Shown: positions 11,600-24,600 of the stretch, piece by piece | Layout: each line of letters begins with the position of its first letter | Numbering within the stretch: the stretch's first letter is position 1 | NCBI GenBank assembly: GCA_015179025.1 | Contig: WHUX01000154.1 | Span: 62,001-126,000, forward strand | DNA: 64,000 bases | Origin: Terfezia claveryi | Lineage: Eukaryota > Ascomycota > Pezizomycetes > Pezizales > Pezizaceae | Direction of reading: 5' to 3' | Position numbers and translations under genes: made by a program | The notes under the pieces: model-generated | Seen by the model: the letters and a program-made list of their open reading frames with translations, nothing else | Database searches by the model: none | What the model was told of the DNA's origin: nothing

Positions 11600-13539
11600 T
11601 TATACTTCTTCCATTGTCCTACTCCTCAGTTTATCCCCACTCGATGCATTTACATTGATATCTGCCTGTTGTCTCTTGCTGGCTTCCCTCCGTGCCATCT
11701 TCTCTGCATCCAACCTCGCCTCCTCCTCCATCTGCCTCAACATTGGACTTCGTAACCTTATTTTCTTCCCCCATTTATAAAAAGTCCATGGAATAGGAAT
11801 AATAAGAACAGCTATTAGCCCCACCAGTGTGCCTGCCCAATTCGGTCCTAGACGTGTATACATTTGACCCCCAAACAACGGTAAAACTCCCCCAGAATAC
11901 TCCTAGCCACTGTATTTCCCGCCAATGCACTTGCTGCACATCTTCCATAAGAATCCACAAGGTAAGCATTGGAATGGAGAAAAATCAAAGCGTTACTGAG
12001 CCCATAAGGTACACCTGCCAGAATGGGCCACACCCAGTGGATTCTTGTTGGATAGCAAGTCCATGCAAACCAAAGCATTGAAACGGGTGATAAAATCGCA
12101 GTAACACAAAGACACGCAATCCTAGCTTCCGGAGGACGCTTTCCAGTGTCGGGGTCCACCTTATGCATATTATACACCCTGCGGTTAAGTGGGTCGAAGG
12201 CAATAGCACTGCAGGCCCCAAGACCCATCCCACCGAAGGCAAACCCCGTAAAGGCTGGTGACCAGCCACGAAGCTCACTGAAGATTATAGGGTATCCAAC
12301 GAAACTAAGATATAGGATCGCATAGATAATTGCCACATAAATCTCCCAGAATATCAATACCGGCTCCGTGACTCCCATCACAATAGGCCTTTTCACATTG
12401 GTTCCAATGAGCTTCCAGAACATCTTACTGCCAGTTTTGATCGGAGGATAATCTTTGTTGGGGCAAAACCTGCTTCTGTATCTCTCGTCGCCCATCTCCT
12501 TCCTCAGACGTTCGGCTTTGTGTTTAAGGAGCGTCGGTGCATATGTCTCTGGTGTGGCCAATGCAATCAAAAAGCAAACCCCAAGGAGAATAAACACGAC
12601 CCAGTTGATCCACTTCCATCCAAGGCTCTGATATATAACGCCCCCTATTACTGGACCCAAGACTGTGCCATTCATTGGCGCAAGAAAGTAGCAAGAGAAG
12701 GCAAAGGCTCGGTAATCCTCACCGAATATGTCCCCGAGAGTTCCTGGTGCGTTTGCGAGGCTAACAGAACCCATGAATGCTCCAATGAATCGAACAGCAA
12801 GAATAGTGCCATAGTTGTTTGCAAAGCAAGCTGGCAATACCAAAATAAAAGCGAGTCCGAGGGTGAGGATGTATACCGGCCGTCGTCCATACAGCTCAGA
12901 CATAGGTGCTAAAACAAGGGGCCCGAATGCCAATCCTATATTATAGGAGTTGAATGAGCAGGTGCATACCTAAACACTGATTGGAACGATTGGTGGAGCT
13001 TACCAATCATGAAGACCGTCATCCCAAGCGCGAGGATAGTCTTCGATGTTATCCCAAAGTCTTTCATCATGCCCGGCCCCCCAGAAAGAAATGATGTTGA
13101 GTATAAGACCCTGACGGGCGCAAGAAGAATTAGCCGTTATTATTACATGCATGATCACAGCTTCAAGTAATACTTACACAATTGTTGTCTGAAACGACAC
13201 TCCCATTAAGATACAGGCCCTAATCCACAACGCCCAGTTTTGTGGGTTTTCAGGGTCATCGTAGCCATCCCAGTTTACCTCGAAATGCACTTCGTTGTGT
13301 GTCTCTTGGGTATCAGAGGCGGGATCTTCGTTACCCTCGCCCGTCACACTTTCTTCCTTCGGTTCTCTTTGAATTGCTACCAGGCTAAGCTCAAATTCCT
13401 TCTCTAATATCGATACGATTCGTTCCCAGTGTTGTGATGTCGAAGCTGAACTCGCCGAAGATAAAATAGTTGTACTACTTGACACTGTAGCGGAGGGCGA
13501 CGGGTCCAGTCTATTGTTATATACATGTGTTGCAGACAT
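11600..13539 (-). CDS. MFS transporter, DHA1-type drug/H+ antiporter family, frameshifted near the C-terminus
   Basis: Exons 13539-13178, 13110-13004 and 12935-11600 join in phase (GTAAGT..GTCAG; GTAAGC..TATAG). The first 100 residues form an acidic, Ser-rich cytosolic tail ending in NPQNWALW, where fungal DHA1 proteins enter helix 1. Motif A is seen as APMSELYGRRPVYI. Helices 3-12 follow, with RFIGAFMGS, GPVIGGVI, the long central loop (HKAERLRKEMGDERY) and RGWSPAFTG. At 11889-11893 the reading frame breaks: it runs out in EFYRCLGVKC, while the expected GVLPLFGGQMYTRLGPNW continues in another frame. One extra G in a run of five G (minus strand) would restore it, so either a sequencing slip or a genuine recent mutation is possible. 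Such transporters sit in the plasma membrane and export drugs or metabolites; the substrate is unknown. Confidence 0.88.
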
Positions 13540-15273
13540 GCTTGTAATACGTGGAAGCTTGCACTACTAACTTTTCTGCTATAACTATGAGATTGGCTTT
13601 TTGCCACGATTTTCCTAACTTAGGTAGTCAGATCTAGAATTTTGGAATTGATTTTTCGTGTATTCGATCTGGCTTGATTGAAAATACAGTGCTCATTGGT
13701 CAATACGCGTTCATTTGATGCGTCTTCCAAAGGCACTCTTGACTCTCAATATTCGACGCCTTTAGTCAATTAGATCGCGGAAAATGTGTATGCTGCTTAC
13801 GAGCTGTTGGGTGCAGGAATACCTGCATTTAAATAGTTCACCCAGAACTATAAGGCAGAAAGATTACTTGGATTGACAGACCAAATTCTACCTGTGCGTC
13901 AGGGGCCGAATATCCGGCTGCGAAAAATTACTATACTCTACTTAGTAGGTAGCCATGGCGTGGGGAAACTACTTTGCGAAGCAGGGATATAAAGAAAAAC
14001 AGTGATTTTCCTGTTGAGAAGGGACTCTGGTTTAAACTCTACAAGTTGATTCAAGCATCTGTAGTCTATACTTCAAGGGATTTTCATCGCTCTCAGAAAT
14101 TACCAGTGGGTGTCCCGCCGTCCTCAGTATCATAGGTATACTACCTAAGAAGTAGCATTATCTGACAACCCTGCAAGTCTCACTACTGACAGTCTTTTTG
14201 ACAACATGATCCTCAATATGAATTACCATGGACGAATATTGGCAGTACTATTACAGAGAACTGCCATAGTGAAACCTCTCCACACCACGCGGCTCCGTTA
14301 ATCGGTAGTATCGTGTAGATCGACCCTTATACCAGTATAAGAGGGCGCAGTCTTGTATCAAAGATACAAGAAAGGTACTGCTTCGCTGGAAAAGGAGCCC
14401 CCTTCTCTCTTCTTTTCCTGTATCCCCGAAAGAAAGTGACTTCCTCCTTTTCAACTAGTTGTCAACTGAGTGCTAAGCTTTTCAACTAGTATTCACAGGA
14501 TATCAGGAACAGTAAGGAATGTGGAGTTGTGGAGCCGTTCGCAATACAAGATGCCTAGGTACCAAATGTGCAAGAGTATAAATAACTTAAAATAAAGCTG
14601 CCTTCGAACCAAATTATCTGGGAATCAAGAACCCCTGTCTTCAAACAAATTAACGTTTCCAGAAAATGAAAGACCCCCTGCTTTAGTATGGAGAAAAGAC
14701 ATGGGTTCTTCATTCTCAGGTAATGCGGTCCGGAACTCTGGCTGTGATAAACGGGAGAATGAAACGACCTGTTCTAAGTAAGACAGCCAAAGTCCTTTAC
14801 GCTTAGGCTGCCAATTCAAGGGCCTTACGGAGTAAGTAGTCTGGCTTGCACTAGCCCCTCGGTAGAGGCGGAGTAAGCTCCCTTCGGTTAAGTCGGCAGC
14901 GGTCCGGCGTAGAAGAGTTGGTTCCTAGTTACCCTACCAGTACCGGGAAAACTGGTGAATAAGACCCCTTGTCTGTATCTGAATCATACTCTCAAAATCA
15001 GAGTCAAGGACGCTATCTGCCCACAATTAGTAACGCGCCCATGGACTTTATAATATACTGTAATAACTGTGATGTTTATAAGATCCTATACGGTACGTAC
15101 CTATATCTCATATTCGGAAATGTGACGCTGGCATGTATATAGCACAGACTAGCTGCATTACCCTGAGATCGGCTGCATCACCCTAAGATTTGCAGCTGTA
15201 CTGTTTAACTGCATCCCACAACGGGTAATCTATCCTGTATTTAGATCTAGATAACTTCTGCGTATATTTGATA
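13540..15273. other. intergenic with diverged short hairpin repeats
   Basis: No gene is recognised. Around 14250-14480 are nested short palindromes (TATACCAGTATAA; TGTATCAAAGATACA). Around 14630-14722 lies a hairpin related to the 8168-8259 MITE, with AAGAACCCCTGTCTT facing GAAGAACCCATGTCTT. At 14838 is a degenerate copy of the TAGTCTGGTTGGCACAA family. The first 150 bp should contain the MFS promoter. Confidence 0.35.
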
Positions 15274-16048
15274 CAGGCAAACCTGGCTATAGTGAACATC
15301 GATATAGTGAAAACCGGCTGTACGGAAGGGATATTTGTCAGAACATTCCTGCACGCAGCTAAAGTACCCTGGCTATAGTGAAACTAATCGGTATAACGAT
15401 AGTGAAGAAAATTCCGCACTTAATAAATTAAATTATAGCCAATGTGCGCTAATCTAACTACAAATTAAATGGAAGCCAAGGGCTTACTTGGCGACGCTAC
15501 ACTAGACAGGAATAGGGAACCACCGGTAGAGGGGACAAGGGGACTGGAGAGGGATATTCCGAAAAAACACGGGGAACATACTTGATGTATACAATACGAG
15601 AATGACAATTTCTCGAAGATTGGGAATAGCTCTGGTCGCTACTTCATTTTCACTGCACTGGCTCCCTCAGGTGCCTTTCCACTCAAGAGTAACCGATCGG
15701 ACTGCTTTAAGATTGTGCACATAGTAGATAATGGCACTGCATTTCCCTCGCGATTTCGAAAGATCTTGCAGAATTCATACAATGTCATCTCTCCAGACCG
15801 CGGTCCTTGAACCTGTCGAGCTTGACATATCTGCCATTTTTCTAAGGCAGTACGCCCATATCGGCGGTGAGGAGGCAGGTTGCAATATTATCGAGCTGAA
15901 GTAGAGAAACACAAATTGACTAGGTACATCCTAACTTCGCACTTCTCCCTTTACCCTCGCAGGCACGTGACATCCTATTATAGCGAAACCTTCTATAACG
16001 AAGGAAAGGAGTCGGAATCTTGGCATTCGTTATAGCCAGGTTTGCCTG
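15274..16048. mobile_element. pogo/Tigger-like non-autonomous DNA element
   Basis: The ends are inverted copies of CAGGCAAACCTGGCTATA, flanked on both sides by TA (15272-15273 and 16049-16050), the target duplication of the Tc1/mariner/pogo superfamily. The end sequence resembles Tigger/pogo termini, which begin CAGGCATACCTCG. The TATAGTGAA word recurs just inside the left end (15288-15420), as subterminal repeats do. The 775-bp interior has no transposase frame that I can identify, so it is either a MITE or an internally deleted copy. Confidence 0.75.
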
Positions 16049-17708
16049 TAACTGTACTATGCAATCGAGTGCAAAAACAAGGGTTCAATTCAGAGTCTTT
16101 GTATAGTTGGCACTTTAGGTCAGTATTGTATAGGGTCTTATATAAATCTGTATGGCAACTGCATGTACCGGTACTCATGCATACGCCGAACACTATTTGA
16201 GTTTAGAGAAAGGGGAAAATTAGGTGAGGTATTCCTGATTTAAGTTAGGTGTGTAAACCATGATAAATCCGAATCGGAATAAAAACAGAAGGAATGGATA
16301 TGTGTTTTTGAACAGGGTGCTAATCTAGGGTGTGCTGAGGGCTGCAAAGCGCTGTACCTGGTGTTGCTATTACAATTTTTCTTGAATTCAGTCTGTTTAA
16401 TTTTTGGCAGTTGGGTGATAATGCATGAGTTGGTTTAGAAGACGAAGTTTGTACCTTTTTTTTTTTGAGTATTAGACCAGTGTTTTCTAATATCCGTTTG
16501 GATTGCTTTATCGTCTATGGTTGTGCATGCTGAAAATAGCACCCCATACCGGTATGGAGATTGCCGGGCCGTTCCGGGATGGCATATATGTGCACTCAGC
16601 GATGAACGAAGGCAAATTGAGTGGAAACCGAGTCTATGCTCAAAGGGTAATTTCATGATACCTCTCGTTCATAGTACTATAGGTCTAGTTCTGTCTAGTT
16701 TTTTTCTGCATGCAGCAAAGTATCACAAACATGTTACATCATGCTCCAAAGCCACTTGTTTCCCATCATTATTTTCCTTCCATCGCAGATTGATTGCTGG
16801 AAAATCGCCTGCTGGTTTGGGTCTCGCAGGTATGCCTTAATTCTGCGATACCGAGGTAGTTCTTGTTAGTTACCATGTACTTGTATTGGATATTAAGGAA
16901 TTACTTCTCAAAGGTCACCTGGGATTTACTTCAATAATTGTGCTTCGAGATCGAGTGAAACCTAGGGGGTGAAACTGATCCAAATCAATAGCACCATTAC
17001 TGACATTATGGTAAGGGCGGGAATGTCGTGGTATGTTGGTAATGTCACGGTATGTTGGTAATGTTGGTAATGCCGCGGTGTGCTCTGGTAATGTCAGTGT
17101 GCAGAATATGTTACGTTGAACAAGTGTGTTGCGCTGAAGAAAATTCTCACGAACTAAAGGTTTCAATTCCGTAACGGACCAGAACATTTCTCTACATAAT
17201 AACTTTCATTTCGGGTATACCTCTACTGAGTATTTCTTTTTGGATAGGTCGCCTATGTTATCTCCGATGTTCTTTGACCACAAAATAACCTTCATATCGG
17301 ATATGTCCCTATTTAGTAATTATAATGTCGCTGTGGCCGCTGTGGTGTTGTGGTAAATCCCTGTTGCCATCCGTGGCATTGAATCCAGTAACGGACCAGA
17401 ACATATATACTTTATTAGATACTTCAAAGATAGCTACATATATTATCAGTATGAATATGTTCTAGTAGCACGAGGCATACAGAGCCTTTGCAAACAAACC
17501 ACACTCCTGTGCATAAGAGCAAGGATAATAATCGGGATTGATATTTCCGCTGTTACCGCAAATCATCTCTATTCATCATGACGAACCTACTAAGTAAGAA
17601 TGAGGAAGCCTAACTGTATTCTATGATTTTCGCCCATAAATGAACCACCTAACATATGTGGCATTTTTTTTTTTTTTTTTTATAGTCTGTACGTCTATGA
17701 AGCCTAAG
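16049..17708. other. intergenic, with a GTTGGTAATG minisatellite
   Basis: No convincing gene. At about 17010-17100 is a short array built on TATGTTGGTAATGTCACGG. The word GTAACGGACCAGAACAT occurs twice, near 17170 and 17390, suggesting a small local duplication. A run of 18 T precedes the MULE near 17664-17681. Short open frames (for example 16435-16656, minus) have no recognisable features. Confidence 0.3.
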
Positions 17709-20573
17709 CGGGATGCTTCCGGGCAGGCCAAACCCACCGGCACCGGCCAGTGGCTGGTGCGCGCTATGCAACAAGTAATGCAGGCTAGCTATGGCTGACC
17801 GTACTACACCAACACTTCATACACATAACGCTTCATTATAACACGGCACTCTGACCACTACAACGCTCTGACAACAACAAACATACTGACAACAACAACA
17901 CCAGGACCTCTCTCGATGGCTCATCAGGCCATGGTGTCAGAACTTCCGGCCTGGGCTCCACACCCACGGCTTGATCCTGCTCTTATTCCGGCAGTTCAAT
18001 CTGCAGTCAATTCCATCACTGTTTCTCATTGTCAGGCACCAACATCTGGAGAAATCTTTGACAACCCAGATGCAGCATTCGCTCAGCTTCAGGACTATGC
18101 ATTTGTTATGGGATTTGCAGTAGTAAAGACTGTAGGTTCTATTACTACGGGTCAGGTTCATTATGCTTATATTCATCATAGGCAGTGCCGAAATTATCGG
18201 GATTTACAAGACATTCAACTACATAATCCAGATCAAAAGCTTGATGGGCGACCATTAAGGTAGCGAAGGACAAAGGTAAAAAAACACTATAAATTAATTG
18301 TAATGATATGTACTAATGAGAGTAGACTTAAGCAAAAGAGTGTAAATGGGCGATGTCAGTGTCTTACAACTTGATTCAACTAGGATCTCCAGATCGACAG
18401 TGGGTACTGGTAGTCCCAATACAAGACAATAACTATATACATACATATGAGATGGTTCCAAACCCATTTACTTATCTGATTCACCAATACTGGCATAAGG
18501 AGTTTATAGAAGCTCGAAGCCAGGCAGCTATTCATCGTGAGGCTGGGCTTTCATATAACCAATCTACTCAGCTTTTACATCGACAGGGCCTAGAAATATC
18601 CTCTAACGGCTTCTATAATACATAAAGGTCCTCAGCAACACAGTTTTTGACTACAGATAATAGGATTTGTAATCTCCTAGAAGTTTTAGACAAGGCTGGC
18701 TTTCATACTCATACTAGATATGCATTAACTAGTAATTCTACAACAGGTAGTATTACTACATGCTATCTTTTGCAAATCTTCTTCACAAGCCCGCACCAGA
18801 TAAATCTTGCTAGGAGATTTGCATCAGACTTTATTATGGAAATAGATGCAACCTTCACTACAAATTCTCTCAATATGCCTTTATTCAATATCATTGGGAT
18901 TACAAATACTAGAAAGACATTTTGCTTAGCTCTTTCATTTATTCATAGTGAAAGCTCAATAGATTTCCAATTTGTATTTGATGTAGTAAGAACTCTATAA
19001 CCCCTTATTAAGTTGAACTAGTAAATACTAATACTTTCTATTATAGATGGATGAACTTATTTTCCATGAAGTTCTACGTCCAAGCGTTGTACTTAGTGAT
19101 CAAGCAAAAGACTTAATCACAATACTTCCTTCTATTTGGCCAAATGTTTAGTATTAACTATGCGAGTGGCATATTTTCAACAATATCAAAAAACATCTTC
19201 TGATAAGCCAACATTATAAAAAGGAATAGCTAGAGAGCTTATGCTCTTTAGTATGGATCTATATTCAAAATGTTCATTTGAAGGATGTTCCTATTTGTCG
19301 ACAAAAGTTACTAAATGCAATAGTCTTTAGAGAACGATAATATATTTAGGAGCATATCTACCCAAAGGAGACACAGTTTATTAGAGCTTATACAAGGCAG
19401 TATCGCAATTTAGGAGCAAATTCTACACAGCGCAATGAGTCTATGCATCCTGTTATCAAACAGTTTCTCAGACCTCAACTGAACTTAGAGCAAGCTGCAG
19501 CAAAACTAGTACAACAACTAGATATTCTTGCAAGAAAGTTAGATGCAGAAGAAGGAAAAAACAGGACACATAAGCTATATCTTATTGATGAAGAACCATT
19601 TAAAAATCTAATTGGTAAAGTTACTCATTAGGCATTGGAACTTATAGAACCTGAGTATATTGCTTTCAAGCTAGCTCATAAACCTCCTGGTCTGGTATCT
19701 CCGGGTCTGGTATCTCCGGGTCTGGCATCTGAACTACTGGCCACTGAATGTTATTGTGAGATTAGATTTCGATATCTGCTTCTATGCCGACATATCTTAG
19801 TAAACCTACTACTAATACCAGGATCGGCAATCACATTAACAATCTTGCACCCACGTTGGCTTATTGATGGACCAGCTATTAATCCAACTTGCTAGAACTT
19901 TCCTACTCTGGATATCTCTGAAGTGTCATTTATTAATTCAGCTCAATCTACTGGCTTTGTAGACTGGCTTCAAAATAATGGATGTGAGCTCTTAATAAAC
20001 AATCTGCGTCTACAACAACAATTTCAGCGAACACTAAACAGTGAAGATGTGGAGCGATATGCCCAACTACATCAGCACGTAATACAGCAGCTACAAGCTC
20101 AGTTTACTCACAAGCGTCAGTTAAGTATTCCTAGAGAATTCCAATCTCAGATACCTAACAACTACTAATTGCCAGTTGTCCCACATCCAGCGAATTTGGG
20201 ACCAGAAGATAATCTTGACCTGGCACCCGAGGCTTTTGTCACATCAACTGCACTGCCAATTTTGCAATCTAAGAAGTCTCATGGATCAAAGTGGTCTAGA
20301 GCTTTAACCGGAGTGGAGGTAGCAGAGCGATTTAGCAAATGCCAGTGCAAGTGCCGTGTTCAAAAGGCTGCTACCGGGAATTCTAGAGAGATGGGCATTG
20401 AAGGCATACCTGTTTAAGAGATGCAAGATATCATTATTCTTAACCCATGAGCTTGCAAAATTTTTTGTTGTATATAAGTACCTAGTGAATGAAAGTATTA
20501 CATTTGCTTGTTGCATAGCGCGCACCAGCCACTGGCCAGTGCCGGTGGGTTTGGCCTGCCCGGAAGCATCCCG
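17709..20573 (+). mobile_element. Mutator-like element (MULE) with 67-bp terminal inverted repeats
   Basis: The two ends, 17709-17775 and 20507-20573, are inverted copies starting CGGGATGCTTCCGGGCAGG, with a single difference seen. Both are flanked by the 9-bp direct repeat AAGCCTAAG (17700-17708 and 20574-20582), the target duplication typical of Mutator elements. The interior (plus strand) carries a broken MULE transposase, described in its own entry. Near-identical ends and a perfect duplication indicate a fairly recent insertion, or mobilisation by another copy. Confidence 0.88.
17916..20420 (+). pseudogene. degenerate MULE transposase
   Basis: Plus-strand blocks between the MULE ends: 17916-18263 (MAHQAMVSELPAWAPHPRLD, then a FAR1-like N-terminal part), 18353-18625, 18647-19000 containing ASDFIMEIDATFTTNSLNMP and FNIIGITNTRKTF (the MULE core around the first catalytic Asp), and 19443-19631 with NESMHPVIKQFLRP and LEQAAAKLV. 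At 19923-20420 is the C-terminal part with basic residues and a Cys cluster (CQCKCR). The blocks are separated by stops and frame changes. One stop, in the context ACATAAAGG near 18624, would be Gln (CAA) in a typical frame, that is a CpA-to-TpA change. The product is certainly inactive. Confidence 0.72.
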
Positions 20574-20589
20574 AAGCCTAAGGCTATGA

Positions 20590-21359
20590 GATGGCCCCGT
20601 TCCCTCATTTCAAAAGACTCGGTATACCTACAGGACAACGGGCTGCATAAACGCCCAGCCTCCCGAACCTAAGAAAAGTGAAATAAACCCCTACCTCCTC
20701 CGCCACGCCCTTAACCGGCCTCACCCCCATGTATATAAGACTTCCCCCACCACGCCCCTTAATCAGCCTCTCTCCATATGTAAAAGACTTCCACTGCCAT
20801 GCCCGTCTTGGCCCTCCCCTTAACCCCTCCCCCATCATGCCCCTTACCCAAGTTCTAATTTGGCGAAGAAAGATTCAGCTAGATCTACTGTGACCTCCTT
20901 CTCTGCCTCTATTACCCTTCTTGCCTACCTCTTCTTCTCATCAACCTCCTCCCAGGTGCTCCACCTCCTACCTATCCCTTCCCTATGAGAGCAGGCCAAG
21001 GCCACATGCCTGCCTGTTTCCTCATACCTTCCGCACTTCCGGCAGGTAGGGTCCACTGAATCATCCAGCCGAGCTCTCCAGGACTGGAGATTGCCCTTCC
21101 CCATCCTGCAGTACACGTAGTTGATTCTTGCCTTTCTATTCCACCGGATCACCCTGTCTTTCTCCATTCCAGCTACCCACCTCTCCTCCTCCCTTCTCCT
21201 TCTCCATTCCTATTTTAACCCCCCTTCAGTAATCAAGGGGTGGTCAGGGTACTCCAAGTCTGCCCCTTCTTTTGCTAAAGAGTCAGCCAGCTCGTTGCCC
21301 TCAATACCTATATGGGCTTTTGTCAGAATAAATACCCAGTCACCCTTTCTCCGTTAAGC
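20590..21359 (-). mobile_element. 3' end of a Tad1-like non-LTR retrotransposon (LINE)
   Basis: On the minus strand 21220-21330 encodes TKAHIGIEGNELADSLAKEG, the C-terminal helix and catalytic-Asp region of the RNase H domain found in fungal LINEs. At 20925-21167 follows RKARINYVYCRMGKGNLQSW and CRKCGRYEETGRHVALAC, the terminal CCHC-type zinc knuckle. Downstream (20600-20900) is a GC-rich untranslated tail with degenerate repeats of a CTTATATACATGGGGG type. The 5' part (endonuclease, reverse transcriptase) is absent, as usual for 5'-truncated LINE insertions. The neighbouring copia LTR abuts its upstream end. Confidence 0.75.
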
Positions 21360-21661
21360 TGTTTAACCTTTCGCTTGGTTCACACTTCTTTACTATTTTC
21401 AGTATTATACATGCAATCACTCTGCTCATGGTTTAGAGCATTTACTGCTTGCGGTCTTTCATGTTCTTCTCATCTCATGTGATAAGCTCGGTCTTTACCT
21501 ACAACTCATGTATTTAAAGCCCTTGTTCTCCCAGTACAGATAAGTAGGAATAATACACTTGAATATACTCGTTCAGCTACTCACTGCCACGATAAAGACT
21601 CTGCTTCACAGTTCTGCTCACTTCTCCCACCTTGTTCTATCTAACCTGGGCACCTCGCACA
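21360..21661 (+). repeat. 5' LTR of Ty1/copia element 1 and half-tRNA primer site
   Basis: A putative LTR begins TGTTTAACC at 21360 and ends CTCGCACA at 21661. It is followed at once by GGTTATGAGCCCGGGC, which is complementary to the anticodon stem-loop of initiator tRNA-Met. This is the half-tRNA primer site used by copia and its relatives. No second LTR is present because the element is cut off at its 3' end, so the LTR start is inferred only from the TG and the junction with the LINE. Confidence 0.55.
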
Positions 21662-24600
21662 GGTTATGAGCCCGGGCTGACCATTGCTCCGAGCATTTTA
21701 TTACCCACTAGTGTTGTCAGAAATATCATTTGAGTTAGCCTACCCCCGCGTATTTCGAACCCCTCATACATGCATCAGCATCAGCACCTAGCATCATGTC
21801 ATCGTCATCGTCGTCGCAACTCCCAGGTTCATTTACGAATACCCTTCCTTCTGTTCTATTGAAAGACTTAGAAAAATTGGCTGGTCAATCCAATTTTCTC
21901 TGATGGCGGTCAACCATTCAGAAGGTCCTCAAATATCAGAAGGTCCTAGATATTACCAGGAACAAGCAGGAAACTCCAACGACTGATGCAGCAGCTGATG
22001 CCCTAGATATGAAGAACTTGTAAGCACTCCTTATGATGTAAGCAACAATTTCGCTCGATCAATAGTATCTTATTAGCGAATGTGAAACCGCGAATCAGGC
22101 ATGGTCTAACCTCCACGATGCCTTTGACCGGTAGAATACAATCTCTTCATTCTACCAGATGCGCCTCATGAATGATCTCCAACAGTCAGAGACCAATACC
22201 ATTTCTGACTATGTTCATCAGTTTGGTACTCTTTGGATGCAAACACATAGCAGGTTCTCTAATTCTACTGATGAACTCTTCAAGGTACTTAAGCCGGTAT
22301 ATGAAAATGATACTGTTAAGACTGCTATGTTCCTTGCCTCCCTTCACTCATCTCTAAATGACATTGTTGACAATTTGAATACCAAGAGCAACCTCACATA
22401 TGCAGATGCGACCGCTCAACTACTCGCCATGCATTCTTCTAATGTCGATACTGCTAAAGCCTTAAATGCTATCCAAAAACGCAAAGGCAAATCGACCAAT
22501 CATATTTCTTCTTCTTCTACCTCGCATCGCAAGCCTAATCCCCCTGAACAAGGTAAGACCACTCCTCCTAGTAAGGGTGAATGCTCATGGTGCAAGAAAA
22601 ACGGACACAATTATGCAGGACATGTTCACACTCAGTGCAATCGCCTGAAAGAGCACAAAAATAACTCAAACTCGAGCCAAGGTACTGCAAACCTTGCGAG
22701 CTCTCAGATTGGCGAGTCAGTTGAACATGGTGTTGCATTTCTTACTTCTACACCTTCGGTTGTCCCTTCTGTTTCTTCTTCAGTTGAATACGGTGTTGCT
22801 TTTGTCGCTCACACTGTTTCTCCCTTTGTTGTTCAGAGTGATGGTTCTGCTTATTTGGATAATGGTACAGATATATATCAGGTATGGATCCTTGATACTG
22901 GCGCCTTACATCATATCACAGCTGACATATCTTGCATCACTAACTTAGTGTCATGTATAGTGGACATTAAAGTTGGTGGTGGATGCACTCTTAAGAGTAT
23001 CTATACGGGATCTGTTAGGTTGTCAATGGTTGTTGCTGGTTTGGAGGTCTCCTTTGTCCTTGATGATGTATTGTACATTCCCGATTGGAATAATGCAAAC
23101 CTAATTTCCTGGTGCAAACTTGATTCACTGAATGACTACTACCTTATAGGCCAAGATGGAGTACTTGAAGTAAAGCTCAAGAAGAATCATAAAACTATCC
23201 TACATGCTCCGCTTGGTGCTTATGTTTATACACTGGAGTCTCGCATCTCCAAAGGGCAAGTATATCTTTCAGCGATCCAGTTTTGGCATGAAGCACTTGG
23301 ACATTCATCTCCGAAATTATGGGTCAAAGCATCATATACAGATTCTCAGATTTTACCGAAGTCTTCTTCCGAATTCTATTGTCACAAATGCGCTGTCTCA
23401 AATCTCAAACGCTATACCCCATCACCAGTTAACCATTTATTAGAACATCCCTTCGACCTTGTTCATGCTGACTTATCAGGGCCTATAACACCAACCTCTA
23501 TTGGCGGCGCCCTCTACAACTTCTCTCTCCTAGATGATTACTCTCGGTTTGGATTTACTTACTTTCTTAAGAATAAATCTGAAGCAGTAAAATACTTTAA
23601 AGATTTTTGCTAGAAGATAAATAACCAAACAGGCTGATATCCTCGAAATCTGCGAACAGATGGAGGTGGAGAATTCTGCAACCATGAGCTATGATCCTAC
23701 TGCTCTACCAATGGTATCGTTTATCAGGTGGCCTCAGCATATCAGCATGAGTCTAATGGCGTACTCGAACGCTACAACTAGACTCTACAACACATGGTTC
23801 GACCTGCACTGGCCGATCTACCAAAATTTCTATGGGCCGAATACTACAACTGGTGTAAGGAAGTCACATTCCATTTCCCAATGAAATGTAACTCCCGTTA
23901 CATACCAACTTTTAACCTAGTGGAATAGGATATTATCAGGCCACCAGCATCGGCTGGCAGATAATAATAAAGGTATAGTAACTCATGTATTTCATTATAG
24001 TAATGAGCGTGACCATTGGAAGGGTCACGCAATACTTGTAGTTCTATTTCCTAGTAGTTTCTGGCAGTTTCTATCATGTTGATTTCAAATCATGTAATGG
24101 GTTAGATGATGGCGCACTGCCCCAGCACTGCCCCAGCACTGCCTCACTGTGGACAGTATATAGTCCCCTGAATTCCCCTTTGTTGGAGGAGCGAAAAAAG
24201 TCAGTTTAAGCCAGTAATAGAAACAGAAACAGTATAGTAGAAATAATAACAGTATTGAGCTATTAATTCTGGGCCCTTTATGGGCCTGTCTCCCTCTATG
24301 TTCCAATAACAAGTAATAGGCCGGTCGGGCCTATCTTCTACAACTAGAGCGACAATAGAATATATACAGCAAGATATACTTAAATAGAAGCTATAGGTTC
24401 CGTGCACCTATAGTTTGCTGTAGTAAACTCTAGTACTGCCGCCCGGCAGTAGAGAGTTGGTTATGAAGCACGCCGCCTTACTTTACATTTTTTAATATAC
24501 TTTACTTTACATTTTTTAATAGGACATAGTACTTTATTATTTAAGTCTCAAGTGGTAACAATAGCAAGCTTCTATGAAAAGTAATAGATGTATCTACCTC

